This document shows, piece by piece, positions 26,972 to 35,851 of a stretch of 64,000 nucleotides of DNA. Every line of letters begins with the position of its first letter. Position 1 is the stretch's first letter. The notes below the pieces were generated by a model that was given only the letters and a program-made list of their open reading frames with translations, was not told where the DNA came from and searched no databases. Origin of the DNA: Nitrospira sp. (lineage in GTDB: Bacteria; Nitrospirota; Nitrospiria; Nitrospirales; Nitrospiraceae); NCBI GenBank assembly GCA_029194675.1, contig JARFXP010000004.1:313938-377937 (forward strand), given 5' to 3'. The position numbers and the translations under genes were made by a program.

Positions 26972-27152
26972 TCCCGTGAATGGGTTCACATGCTGTCCAG
27001 CGGACACCCACCAGCCCTCGATGCAGCACATGCGTATAGATCATCGTCGTTTTGAGGTCGCGATGGCCCAACAGCTCCTGCATCGTGCGGATGCTTGAGC
27101 CGCTTTCGAGCAGGTGCGTGACACAATCATCACTGACGATCGGCGGCGGCAT
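26892..27152 (-). pseudogene. Integron-type tyrosine recombinase, C-terminal remnant
   Basis: The frame contains [20 protein letters not shown] followed by [19 protein letters not shown] (about 26996-27134). This is the end of the catalytic domain of IntI-like tyrosine recombinases: the conserved H-x-x-R region, LLGH and the Tyr nucleophile in YTHV. Upstream, the expected HTLRHSFATHLL block is corrupted into another reading ([14 protein letters not shown]), and everything before it is missing. After the Tyr the sequence drifts into the attC-like site with no family-specific end. Inactive. It lies between two cassette-like genes, all on the same strand. Confidence 0.75.
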
Positions 27153-27191
27153 GCGTCCGCCTGGATTCGTGGCTCATCAGTGTGCGCGTCA

Positions 27192-27563
27192 CTACAGGTC
27201 CACCCCGTGGAATACCTCAGCACTCACTACCAGACCATCCGGGCCAAAGGTGAGTTGCTCTGAGACCCACTTCCTTCGCCCGCCGATCTCGGAAATGTAG
27301 ACAATCGCCACCTCCCTCGTGGTGGGATCCCACAAGACCCGATCAACCACGAATTGCAGTGCGCCAATCTGCGCAACCGCCTTGTTCCAGTACTCGCGTA
27401 GCACCTGCTTGCCAAGCACCGCACTGGTGCCTACGACGGTTCGTGCTGTCAGGCTGGTGAACGAGACGTTCTCGTCAAAATGAGCCAACACATGTTCGAC
27501 GGCGAGCTCGTTCCATGCCGCAGTCCACTCTGCCGCAAATGCCAGCGCTGCTTCGCGTGTCAT
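27192..27563 (-). CDS. SnoaL/NTF2-like protein, cassette-like
   Basis: 123 residues. Typical NTF2-like opening (EAALAFAAEWTAAWNELAVE then VLAHFDENVSFTS), a central VLREYWNKAVAQIGALQFVV and a beta-rich end (WVSEQLTFGPDGLVVSAEVF). The cone-shaped fold binds small ligands or catalyses isomerase/hydrolase-like reactions; no specific substrate is visible. ATG at 27563 has GGAGAGGA 2 to 6 bases upstream; the frame is open for 35 codons further up without support. Small NTF2-like genes are frequent integron cassettes, and it sits next to the recombinase relic. Confidence 0.8.
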   Translation of the reverse strand: MTREAALAFAAEWTAAWNELAVEHVLAHFDENVSFTSLTARTVVGTSAVLGKQVLREYWNKAVAQIGALQFVVDRVLWDPTTREVAIVYISEIGGRRKWVSEQLTFGPDGLVVSAEVFHGVDL

Positions 27564-27931
27564 GTCCTCTCCTCTCTTCATCGTCCGACGCCGCTTGCGC
27601 CTCAGCGCGATGTTTCGTCTCCCATGAGCCTGGCCCTTACTGATCCACCAGGTGAGCGTATCGCTCACGGGACGCCAGGCCTGTTAAGTCGTGGAGGAAG
27701 GCGCGCGGTGCTCCAAGGAACAGTTCTATTGGGAGAGAGGCCACCCTACTATACCGTGGCAGCATGATGTGAGGCTTCACAGACGTTAAATGATGTGTCT
27801 GTCGACTGCAACGAGAGAGTAGAGAACCTCACATGCGAGGCGGTCCTCCGGCCACGTACTCAGGCAAGTTTGTGGGAGATCGGCACGACCATGTCGGCCC
27901 GCGATCGGCCGACATGGTCATCAGTGCGGAA

Positions 27932-29353
27932 TCAGCGATTCACGACTTTTCGAACCATTCCTCCATATGGGGCGGTGTTTTGGCTGGTGCTTGCGCCTTG
28001 ATCGTCCTTTTCACCAGCGGAGGCGATCGGCTCAGGCGACTGGGTGACGACGATCTCGACCCGTCGATTCTTGCTCCGACCTTCTTCCGTGTCGTTGGTT
28101 GCGATGGGGCGGGAGTCCGCATACCCGACGGTCCTGACTCGGTCGGCACCTACCCCACCCTTGATCAGAGCCTTGCCAGCATGTTCGGCCCGCGCCCGAG
28201 AGAGCTCAGTGTTATCTTTATAGGGTCGCCGAGTATCGTACTTGACCGGTGTGCTGTCGGTATGTCCGGCAACTTCAACGCTTTGAGGACGAAATTTACG
28301 CAAGGCCACGCCGATTCGCTTGACCAAGGAGGTTCCCGCCGGTGTCATGGTGGCTCGCCCTTTGGGGAACAGTTCACCCGACGACAACGCAAGGGTTAAC
28401 TTGTCTCCGCGCTGATCCAACACCACGCTGCCCCGTTTGAGCTCATCCTGGAGCGCGGTCATCAACTTCTCGTTGACCTTGGTGAGGTCGATCGTGGCTC
28501 GTGCCGTCGTGACGGCTTGCCGAGGAACCGCATTCTTGTTGGAGGGATCCTGCTTGGCCAGCTTCGGTAAGCTCTTACCCAGGCTCGCGAGCAAGCGCTT
28601 CGCCTGTGTCAGCTGAGCGTCTCGAGCGGCGATTTCCCTATCCAGGTTGGACTTGGCCAGCTGGTATTCTTGCTCTTTCGCCACCAGTTGCAGGTCAAGG
28701 TCCGCAATGCGTTGCATCGCTTCGTCGAGCTGGTCATTGCTGATGACAAATTGTCGCTCGATGTCGTTGACTTGCTGTTTGGCCAGCTCCAGTCTGCTCT
28801 TTGTCCGGTTCAGCTCCTGCGACATTTCCTGGTGGGTGTCTCGTTGAGTGCAGAGCCCCGCGAGTTCCTGCTCCTTTTGGTTCAGCTGCGCTTCCAACGT
28901 TTCCGCGCGGGTCTTCTCGACGTTCAACTGATTCGCTGCCGCTGCCGTTTTCTCTCGCAGGAGGGCCAACTCCTTCTCTTTGGTGGTGAGCTGCTCTAAG
29001 AGTTGCTCCAACCGCATTGTCTCTTTGTCTGCCTCGGAAAGTTGGCTCTGAGGAGCGTCTACAGTAATAGAAGTAATAGGAGTAATCGGGGCGGTTGAAG
29101 CAGCAGGAGAGGTATCGTCGCTGTCGATTTTATGGACATACGAGCCCCCCTCGTTGTCTTGTTGAGCGTGCCGAACATCCGCCGGTCTCAGGAACCCGAC
29201 GAGCATGGCCATGGGGGAACTTTGACCATTGTCTGATCGCATGGCGGTCGGCTGGTTCTCGGCAATAGACTGAGTGGCGGCAGCCAGACTCACTTCCTGT
29301 CCACTCACCGTGACGGTGAAGAGAAAGGCGAAGGCGATTAGCTTTGTAATCAT
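27932..29353 (-). CDS. OmpA-family protein with long coiled coil
   Basis: 473 residues. Signal peptide (MITKLIAFAFLFTVTVSGQE), a Ser/Thr/Pro-rich stretch with tandem PITPITSITV, then about 150 residues of heptad-rich coiled coil (roughly 105-250: QLLEQLTTKEKELALLREK and onward). The C-terminal part is an OmpA-like peptidoglycan-binding domain: VEVAGHTDSTPV, LSRARAEHAGKALI, RVRTVGYADSRPIATND and SKNRRVEIVV. It probably spans from the envelope to peptidoglycan, similar in layout to MotB-like or Pal-like anchors. No membrane partner adjoins it. GAGGTGAGAC precedes the ATG. Confidence 0.85.
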   Translation of the reverse strand: MITKLIAFAFLFTVTVSGQEVSLAAATQSIAENQPTAMRSDNGQSSPMAMLVGFLRPADVRHAQQDNEGGSYVHKIDSDDTSPAASTAPITPITSITVDAPQSQLSEADKETMRLEQLLEQLTTKEKELALLREKTAAAANQLNVEKTRAETLEAQLNQKEQELAGLCTQRDTHQEMSQELNRTKSRLELAKQQVNDIERQFVISNDQLDEAMQRIADLDLQLVAKEQEYQLAKSNLDREIAARDAQLTQAKRLLASLGKSLPKLAKQDPSNKNAVPRQAVTTARATIDLTKVNEKLMTALQDELKRGSVVLDQRGDKLTLALSSGELFPKGRATMTPAGTSLVKRIGVALRKFRPQSVEVAGHTDSTPVKYDTRRPYKDNTELSRARAEHAGKALIKGGVGADRVRTVGYADSRPIATNDTEEGRSKNRRVEIVVTQSPEPIASAGEKDDQGASTSQNTAPYGGMVRKVVNR

Positions 29354-29852
29354 GTCTCACCTCACTGCTAAATAAAGATGATAAGTGGCGGCAACTCTAC
29401 AGTAGGTTCAAAAGATTCGAAATTTTGAAAGTCCAATGCTTGGGAAACACCCCTCCTCTCGACACGGTAAAACGTCCGCAACGAAAGAGAAGAAAGCGAT
29501 CCGACCAAAACTCTGGAACTATGACTGCTACGCTTTCTTGAAATTTGGGTGGTACTAGAATGTCCTGCTATGTCCTATACGCCGTCTCGTGCCACTTTGC
29601 AACTGGGGATTTTTGTTCGCGTCGATTTCAGCCCGCGGTCCAAGCGGTGCCGGAGAATGGGTTGATACGGGCGGGGACGTGACAGGGGTCACTACGCAAA
29701 CGTAATGGTACGTACCAGGGGAGACTACACCACATCTAGTGGATTGGATATGAAGGAGTGAAAAAAGTCTCCTAGCGGGCCTACGGTCTTCGGGACGAAG
29801 AGTACCTTCGCCTCACGATCCTCGCTTGCATGTTGCCGGAGAGCTCACATGA
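29354..29852. other. Intergenic 500 bp, no gene seen
   Basis: No reading frame with family features. It should contain the promoter of the OmpA-type gene (29354-29450). Near 29785-29810 the bases ctacggtcttcgggacgaagagtacc contain a short imperfect inverted repeat. Otherwise nothing recognised. Confidence 0.45.
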
Positions 29853-30560
29853 TCACAATCGACCCACTCGATTACGCGATGACTCAATTTCTTTTCTAGC
29901 CCTCCGAAACACCGCGTGAAACATCGAGCGAGTCAATTTCCCGGTAAACGTGTTTTGTTGGCTGGGGTGATAGGAACCCAGCAGTGTCACGCCCCAGGAT
30001 AAGCGATAGACGACACCATGTCCAAATTTGGGGACCGGCGCCGGCATAGCACGCCCCTGGGTCCGACAGATCTTGAGGTAATGATCGAAGGCGATCTTTC
30101 CCAGAGCAATCACCACGCGGTGATTCTTTAGGAGACACACCTCCTCCTGCAAGAATCGACCGCAGCGTAGAAACTCCTCCGGTGCTGGTTTATTCCCCGG
30201 CGGTGCACACCGCACAGTTGCCCCAATGTAACAATCCGTCAACGATAAACCGTCGTCTGTGTGTTGCGAAGCAGCCTGGTTGGCGAAACCATACCGATAC
30301 AGCGCGTCATACAGCCAATCCCCGCTCCGATCACCGGTGAAAATGCGGCCCGTCCGGTTCCCACCGTGTGCCGCAGGAGCGAGCCCAAGAACATAGAGCC
30401 GAGCCTGGTGATCTCCGAAGCCGGGAACCGGCCGCCCCCAGTAGGTCCAATCACGATATTGTTTCCGTTTCTGCCGTGCAATCGCCTGTCGATAGACGAC
30501 CAACCGGGGACAGGCCGTGCATTCGGTGATAGCCTTGTTCAGAACTGTCAGGGCACTCAT
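29853..30560 (-). CDS. udgB: Uracil-DNA glycosylase, type 5 (UdgB)
   Basis: 235 residues. Family-5 features: motif 1 VLGLAPAAHGGNRTGRIFTG (with A-P-A-A-H-G-G, lacking the usual Asp catalytic residue of other types) and motif 2 GSYHPSQQNTFTGKLT; RCAPPGNKPAPEEF is another family signature. Four cysteines (CTACPRL, CAPP, and RCG) are placed to hold a 4Fe-4S cluster. It removes uracil and hypoxanthine from DNA. Divergent from the transglycosylase gene by 120 bases. Confidence 0.88.
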   Translation of the reverse strand: MSALTVLNKAITECTACPRLVVYRQAIARQKRKQYRDWTYWGRPVPGFGDHQARLYVLGLAPAAHGGNRTGRIFTGDRSGDWLYDALYRYGFANQAASQHTDDGLSLTDCYIGATVRCAPPGNKPAPEEFLRCGRFLQEEVCLLKNHRVVIALGKIAFDHYLKICRTQGRAMPAPVPKFGHGVVYRLSWGVTLLGSYHPSQQNTFTGKLTRSMFHAVFRRARKEIESSRNRVGRL

Positions 30561-30680
30561 AGCGGCGACAGTGTAACACGAGCAGGAACCCTATTCTGCT
30601 TGCCGGTGATGGAGTCAGCTGTTAGCATGATTTCGCCTTTGGTGACGGCTTGTATTTGGACACAATAGAGGGGTTCGAGA

Positions 30681-31730
30681 ATGATCATCCGTTCTGTGCA
30701 GTCTTTGTTTTCTATGGTCGGAATCGGTCTTTTTATCCTGTCACTGTGCTCCTCAGCCCTGGCCACGTCGGAAACAACGGACAATGACGGCCAAAAATCA
30801 GAGGCGGAGAAAGACTTACTCATACCGGACCTCCTGGATTCGCAGCCCGAACCGGAAGACCGTCTGGTCATTTTGCCGGAAATCAAACGCGAGGGAGAGC
30901 GGTTCTTTCTGAGTTCATTCAAGTTGCCTGACAAGATTACCTTTGCGGGAGTGCCGGTTCCTCTGGATAATTGGCAAGTGAGAGAACGAGTCGAATACGA
31001 GTTCTATCAATTTTTAGAAGATCAAGGCGAAAGCATCGTCCTCGCCAAACGGACCGGCCGTTGTTTCCCGCCCGCCGAAAAGCAGCTGGCCGATGCCGGT
31101 TTACCGGATGATCTCAAGTATATGTTGCTGGTCGAGAGCAAGTGCATTTCAGCCGCCTACTCGAGAGCCAAGGCGTCCGGTCCATGGCAATTCATCCCCT
31201 CCACCGGGCGCCGGTATCGACTGAAGAGCGACGCCGTCCGAGATGAACGTCGAAATCTCGAAATGTCCACCGAAGCGGCAGTGAAGTACCTCAAGTACCT
31301 CAAAGATTTTCAGGACAACGATTGGTTCTTGGCCATGGCCTCCTACAACGCCGGTGAGGAACGAATCCGCAAGCTGCTCAAGGAGCAAAAAATAGCCGAC
31401 TATTGGAAGATGCATGGCCCACGCGAGACCCTGCGGTATGTCCCTCGTATCATCGCCGCGAAGGAAATCTACTCCCAGCCGGAGAAGTATCTCGGGCTGA
31501 CCAAAAAGGATCTCTACATGCCGCTGGAGACTGAAACCGTCACGGTGAATGTTAAGGAGTCCCATCGCGCGATGACCTCGATCGCCGAAGAATTCGGCAC
31601 GTACCTTCTCGAGCTCAAGATGCTGAATCCTGAGTTTAAGAAAGATGTGCTCCCTCATGGCACCTATCAAATCCGTGTGCCCAGGCAGACCTGTCCTAGC
31701 CGCTGTTTCAAGCAAGAAAAGATGCCATAG
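30681..31730 (+). CDS. mltD: MltD-like lytic transglycosylase
   Basis: 349 residues. N-terminal signal sequence (SLFSMVGIGLFILSLCSSALA), an acidic linker, then an SLT domain: DDLKYMLLVESKCISAAYSR with the catalytic Glu at 152, ASGPWQFIPSTGRRY, and MASYNAGEERIRKLL with YVPRIIAAKEI. The C-terminal 60 residues (MTSIAEEFGTYLLELKMLNP, then LPHGTYQIRVP) look like a degenerate LysM, one unit where E. coli MltD has two or three. It cleaves peptidoglycan without hydrolysis in the periplasm. AGAGGGG precedes the ATG. Followed after 4 bases by the glycerate kinase gene. Confidence 0.88.
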   Translation: MIIRSVQSLFSMVGIGLFILSLCSSALATSETTDNDGQKSEAEKDLLIPDLLDSQPEPEDRLVILPEIKREGERFFLSSFKLPDKITFAGVPVPLDNWQVRERVEYEFYQFLEDQGESIVLAKRTGRCFPPAEKQLADAGLPDDLKYMLLVESKCISAAYSRAKASGPWQFIPSTGRRYRLKSDAVRDERRNLEMSTEAAVKYLKYLKDFQDNDWFLAMASYNAGEERIRKLLKEQKIADYWKMHGPRETLRYVPRIIAAKEIYSQPEKYLGLTKKDLYMPLETETVTVNVKESHRAMTSIAEEFGTYLLELKMLNPEFKKDVLPHGTYQIRVPRQTCPSRCFKQEKMP

Positions 31731-31734
31731 GGTC

Positions 31735-33072
31735 ATGCGGCTTCGCCTCCCCGCTTCTTCTGCGCGGTCGCTCCTTCGAAAGCTGATAACCGCAGGTCTG
31801 GATGCTTCTGACCCGTATCAGGCCTTACTTACCAGCGTCTCACTCAATAGACATTCCTTGCTTGTGGGACGTCGCGCCTATGATCTCTCCCATATCGGCC
31901 GTATTATCGCGGTCGGCGCCGGCAAGGCGTCGGCAAGGATGGCACAGGCTTTAGAGACAGCCTTAGGGACAAGGTTGGAAGATGGACTCGTCATCGTCAA
32001 GACAGGCCACACACTCGCCACCAAGCGGATCACCGTGGTCGAAGCCGGTCATCCGATTCCAGATCGTGCGGGCCTTCTCGCAACTCGACGGCTTCTACGT
32101 CTGACACAACATCTGACACCTCGAGATCTGCTGATCGTTCTCTTGTCCGGAGGTGCGTCGAGCCTGCTCCCGGCTCCAGTCCCCGGTGTAACGCTAACCG
32201 ACAAGCAACGCACGACGCGCCTGCTGCTCCGCAGCGGGGCAACAATCAATGAGATCAATGTCGTGAGGAAACATTTGTCACTGGTCAAAGGTGGCGGGTT
32301 GGCCCTGTCCACTAGGGCGAAGGTTGTTACGCTCTTACTTTCAGACGTCATCGGCGATGATCTCGGTTCCATAGGCTCGGGGCCGACAGCAGGCGATCCT
32401 TCGACATTTGCAGACGCAGTGGACGTGCTGCAACGGTATGGATGCTGGCATGCCGTGCCTGCTGCCGTACGCAACTACTTGTGCCAAGGCCGAAAAGGAG
32501 CTGCGCCGGAGACCTTGAAGCCCGGTTCACGACGGCTGCGCTCCGTGCAGCATCACATCATCGGCAACAACCGGATGATGCTGGAAGCGGTCGCGCGGAC
32601 CGCACAACGGGCAGGCCTTCACACCAAAGTCGTCTCGCACCCTATCATGGGAGAAGCGCGCGCAGCAGCGAAGCAGTTGATGGACCTCACCAAGAAGATT
32701 ACGGAGGGACAGAGTAACTTGAAGCGCCCCTATTGCGTGGTGGCCGGAGGTGAGACCACGGTGACGGTCACGGGCCATGGAAAGGGTGGGCGTGCTCAGG
32801 AATTCGCCGCTTCAGCGGCATTCGAGATCGCCGGCCTTCCCAACACATGGGTCGTGGCACTGGGCACCGACGGAACCGACGGACCCACCGACGCAGCCGG
32901 AGCAATTGTCAGTGGAAGCACCGTCGCGCGAACGAAGAAACTCGGCATTGATCTCTGGTCATCCTTAAATAGGCATAATACCTACCCTGCCTTGAAAGCT
33001 CTTGGGTGTCACATCCATACCGGTCCTACAGGGACGAATGTCAACGACCTTTACCTCGTCCTCCTGCTCTAG
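31735..33072 (+). CDS. Glycerate 2-kinase (GckA/TtuD type)
   Basis: 445 residues, two-domain DUF4147/MOFRL protein. N-terminal domain: GRIIAVGAGKASARMAQALE, LIVLLSGGASSLLPAPVPG, and VRKHLSLVKGGGLA; the MOFRL domain has GGETTVTVTGHGKGGRAQEF and ALGTDGTDGPTDAAGAIV. It phosphorylates glycerate to 2-phosphoglycerate with ATP, feeding the enolase end of glycolysis, next to the mutase reaction of gpmA. The ATG at 31735 lies 4 bases after the mltD stop; the longer open frame overlaps mltD and is not supported. The co-transcribed gene downstream is RPH-like. Confidence 0.9.
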   Translation: MRLRLPASSARSLLRKLITAGLDASDPYQALLTSVSLNRHSLLVGRRAYDLSHIGRIIAVGAGKASARMAQALETALGTRLEDGLVIVKTGHTLATKRITVVEAGHPIPDRAGLLATRRLLRLTQHLTPRDLLIVLLSGGASSLLPAPVPGVTLTDKQRTTRLLLRSGATINEINVVRKHLSLVKGGGLALSTRAKVVTLLLSDVIGDDLGSIGSGPTAGDPSTFADAVDVLQRYGCWHAVPAAVRNYLCQGRKGAAPETLKPGSRRLRSVQHHIIGNNRMMLEAVARTAQRAGLHTKVVSHPIMGEARAAAKQLMDLTKKITEGQSNLKRPYCVVAGGETTVTVTGHGKGGRAQEFAASAAFEIAGLPNTWVVALGTDGTDGPTDAAGAIVSGSTVARTKKLGIDLWSSLNRHNTYPALKALGCHIHTGPTGTNVNDLYLVLLL

Positions 33073-33087
33073 CTACTATGCCGACTT

Positions 33088-35724
33088 ATGGCTGGTCCCT
33101 ATATCCTTCCGCTGGCTCAGTGTATCGATGTTGATCTCACGGGAGGAAAGGCCATCGGGCTCGCTCAGCTCATCACGGCCGGCTTCTCTGTGCCCCAAGG
33201 GTTCTGCATCACGACCGAGGCGTACATACAGTGTCTGCAAGAGTCAGGATTTATTGAACATGACGAGTGGCGGAAGGTCTGCGCCTTATCTGGAAGCGAA
33301 CGAGCCTCTGCATTGGCCGACTGCCGGACTCGCATCAGACAGGTAGAGACTTCCCAACTTGCCGTTCAATGGCGGAGGACACTCCAAACTCTCAGTGGAC
33401 CACTGAGCGAACACTGGGCCGTCCGATCATCAGCCACCAATGAGGATACGGCTCAAGCCAGTTACGCAGGGTTCTATCGCACTCACCTGGGCGTGGTTCT
33501 GTCGGACATTGATGCTGCAGTGAAGGACCTCTGGGCTTCACTGTGGGAAGAACGGGTGGTGAGCTACACAGCTCGTCGGAACTACCAGACCGCTCCAAGG
33601 ATGGCTGTGGTGATCCAACCGATGATCGACGCTCAATCGGCGGGAGTGGCCTATTCAATACATCCTGTGACCGGACGGTCGAATCAGGTGACGATCAATG
33701 CCGTACCTGGCCTCGCAGCATCGCTGGTCGATGGCACGGTCAAGCCGGACCAGTATGTCGTGGAGGTCACTCATGAAAAGCAGCCGATTTTGGTCCGTAA
33801 GCGCATCCTTGCGCATCACTCCCAACGACTGGTCGTTTCCAAGGATGGGCTGCAGGTCGAACGGTTCGGCGACGCGGCTCACATCCAACCATCGCTCACC
33901 GATACACAGCTCTTTTCCCTCGCACAGACGACCAAACAGGTGGAACAGGCCTTCGGTCACCCCATCGATCTCGAATGGGCCTTCGATGCCGGACAACTGT
34001 GGCTCGTACAGGCCAGGCCGATTACGGCGGTCCGCTCTTCCTCCAATCTCACGAACGACGACTGCGAATGGTCGCGAACGAATTTCAAAGAAACGATGCC
34101 TGAACTGCCGAGCCTGTTGAGTCTCTCGTTTCTTGAGCGGTTCATGGACCGCCACATCATCTCTCATTATCGAAGATTGGGATGCCATATTCCCGATGGA
34201 CTTACATCGGTCCGGGTACTGAGAGGACGTCCTTATCTGAACGCGACCCTGTTCCATATCTTGGTGGCCCAACTAGGCGGAAACCCATCGTTGAACGCCG
34301 AACAGATGGGCGGCGAACCTTTGCGAACCATCCCGAAGGTACAGCCGATCAACGGAACGGCGCTCGCTCGGGCCGGCTGGATGATGTGGATGGAGATGCG
34401 GCGGGTTGAGCGTTCCGGTCCACGATTGTTCCGGGAAATGAAGGATCTGGCTACGACTTATCGCCGTGAGCACATTCTGCACCTGTCGGTGGAAGAACTC
34501 GTGCGCGAGATCGACAAGTTCGGCCCCTGGTTAGAGGGCCGCGACGTCACGTTCGGCATTGTCGGCGGCGTCGGCCAATGCCTGCAGATTTTCAGCCAAC
34601 TCCTGCCTCGGTGGCTCGGACCAGACTGGAGGAGTTTGCTGAACGCCGCCCTCCAAGGACAAGGGACCGTCATCAGTGCACGACAGATTCTCCGCCTCGC
34701 TGAGCTGACGGACATCGCCCGAGACGAACCGGCGACCGGCGCATTTCTCACATCGGAACCGTGGGAACCTGCACCGTTTCGCGCGGCTCTCGCCGACACG
34801 AAATTCCTACGGGCCTTCGACAGGTACTTGGAAGACTATGGGCACCGTACAGTCGGTGAATCGGACCTCATGTCCCCGCGTCTTGCCGATAGCCCTGAAT
34901 CAATTCTGGCTATCGTGCGTATTCAACTCATCTCCGGCTCTCCTTCACAGAAGAGCATCCTCTTGCGTCAGGGCAACGCCAGAACCGCTGCGCTTACTCA
35001 AATCAAACGACGCATCGGCCTGCGCTACCATAGGTGGATCATCTTTATGTGGTACTACCGAAGGCTCTGTCGCTTCTTCTCGCTGCGTGAAGCCAATCGA
35101 CACCACTTGATGTATTACTCGGCGGCCCTCCGCAGCCTCTTGATGCGCCTCGGTGAACTTCTGGTCGAGCAGGGTCGGCTTCACCAGGTTGACGACATCT
35201 TTTTTCTGCCGACCGACGACCGAGCTGACCTGCTGGCCGGAAGTACGCGAGACTGGAAGGCCGTGATCAAAGACCGGAGAGCCGAGCGAGAGCGCGACGC
35301 AGCAGTCGAGGTACCTGACACGATCCACGACTGGGAAACTGCGAGCGAGCAGACGATGACCTCTAACCAAGCTGAAGGAAGCGGTACCTTGTCGGGCATG
35401 CCGATCAGCGTCGGAACCGTGACAGGTCCGGTTCGAGTCATTCGCTCAGTGGCGGATTGGGGCAAGGTGATATTTGGAGAAATTCTGGTGGTCCCTACCA
35501 TCGACCCTGGATTGGCTCCTCTTTTCGGTCTTGCCGGAGGCTTGATCGCGGAAATGGGCGGCACATTGTCTCATGGAGCCATTATCGCTCGCGAATACGG
35601 ACTGCCGACCATCGCCAACGTTGAAGGAGCCACGGCACGGCTTGCTGACGGGCAGCGCATCACGATTGACGCCGGGTCAGGGACCATTTGTATCGAGCCG
35701 TCTCCACAACAGGAAGACAGATAG
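33088..35724 (+). CDS. PEP-synthase-like phosphotransferase, RPH architecture
   Basis: 878 residues. N-terminal PPDK/PEP-synthase ATP-grasp domain (about 1-310): GGKAIGLAQLITAGFSVP, WAVRSSATNEDTAQASYAGF and IDLEWAFDAGQLWLVQARPI. A long helical middle (about 330-780) matches no pyruvate-binding TIM barrel. The C-terminal swivel domain ends GGTLSHGAIIAREYGLPT with the phosphate-carrying His at about 829. ATP-grasp, novel middle, His domain is the order of rifampin phosphotransferase rather than PEP synthase, which has its barrel after the His. The substrate is set by the middle domain and is unknown. Follows the glycerate kinase gene by 15 bases. Confidence 0.85.
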   Translation: MAGPYILPLAQCIDVDLTGGKAIGLAQLITAGFSVPQGFCITTEAYIQCLQESGFIEHDEWRKVCALSGSERASALADCRTRIRQVETSQLAVQWRRTLQTLSGPLSEHWAVRSSATNEDTAQASYAGFYRTHLGVVLSDIDAAVKDLWASLWEERVVSYTARRNYQTAPRMAVVIQPMIDAQSAGVAYSIHPVTGRSNQVTINAVPGLAASLVDGTVKPDQYVVEVTHEKQPILVRKRILAHHSQRLVVSKDGLQVERFGDAAHIQPSLTDTQLFSLAQTTKQVEQAFGHPIDLEWAFDAGQLWLVQARPITAVRSSSNLTNDDCEWSRTNFKETMPELPSLLSLSFLERFMDRHIISHYRRLGCHIPDGLTSVRVLRGRPYLNATLFHILVAQLGGNPSLNAEQMGGEPLRTIPKVQPINGTALARAGWMMWMEMRRVERSGPRLFREMKDLATTYRREHILHLSVEELVREIDKFGPWLEGRDVTFGIVGGVGQCLQIFSQLLPRWLGPDWRSLLNAALQGQGTVISARQILRLAELTDIARDEPATGAFLTSEPWEPAPFRAALADTKFLRAFDRYLEDYGHRTVGESDLMSPRLADSPESILAIVRIQLISGSPSQKSILLRQGNARTAALTQIKRRIGLRYHRWIIFMWYYRRLCRFFSLREANRHHLMYYSAALRSLLMRLGELLVEQGRLHQVDDIFFLPTDDRADLLAGSTRDWKAVIKDRRAERERDAAVEVPDTIHDWETASEQTMTSNQAEGSGTLSGMPISVGTVTGPVRVIRSVADWGKVIFGEILVVPTIDPGLAPLFGLAGGLIAEMGGTLSHGAIIAREYGLPTIANVEGATARLADGQRITIDAGSGTICIEPSPQQEDR

Positions 35725-35851
35725 AGCTGATCGATCGGGGCCTTCTGCTTCCTTGACCTTTCTCAATCCATTGCGTACTCTCCAGAAAATTATCGCGCTT
35801 TAACGCTATATATAGGAGTTTGTGCTTCGATACTTGTGAGATGGGTCGAGC

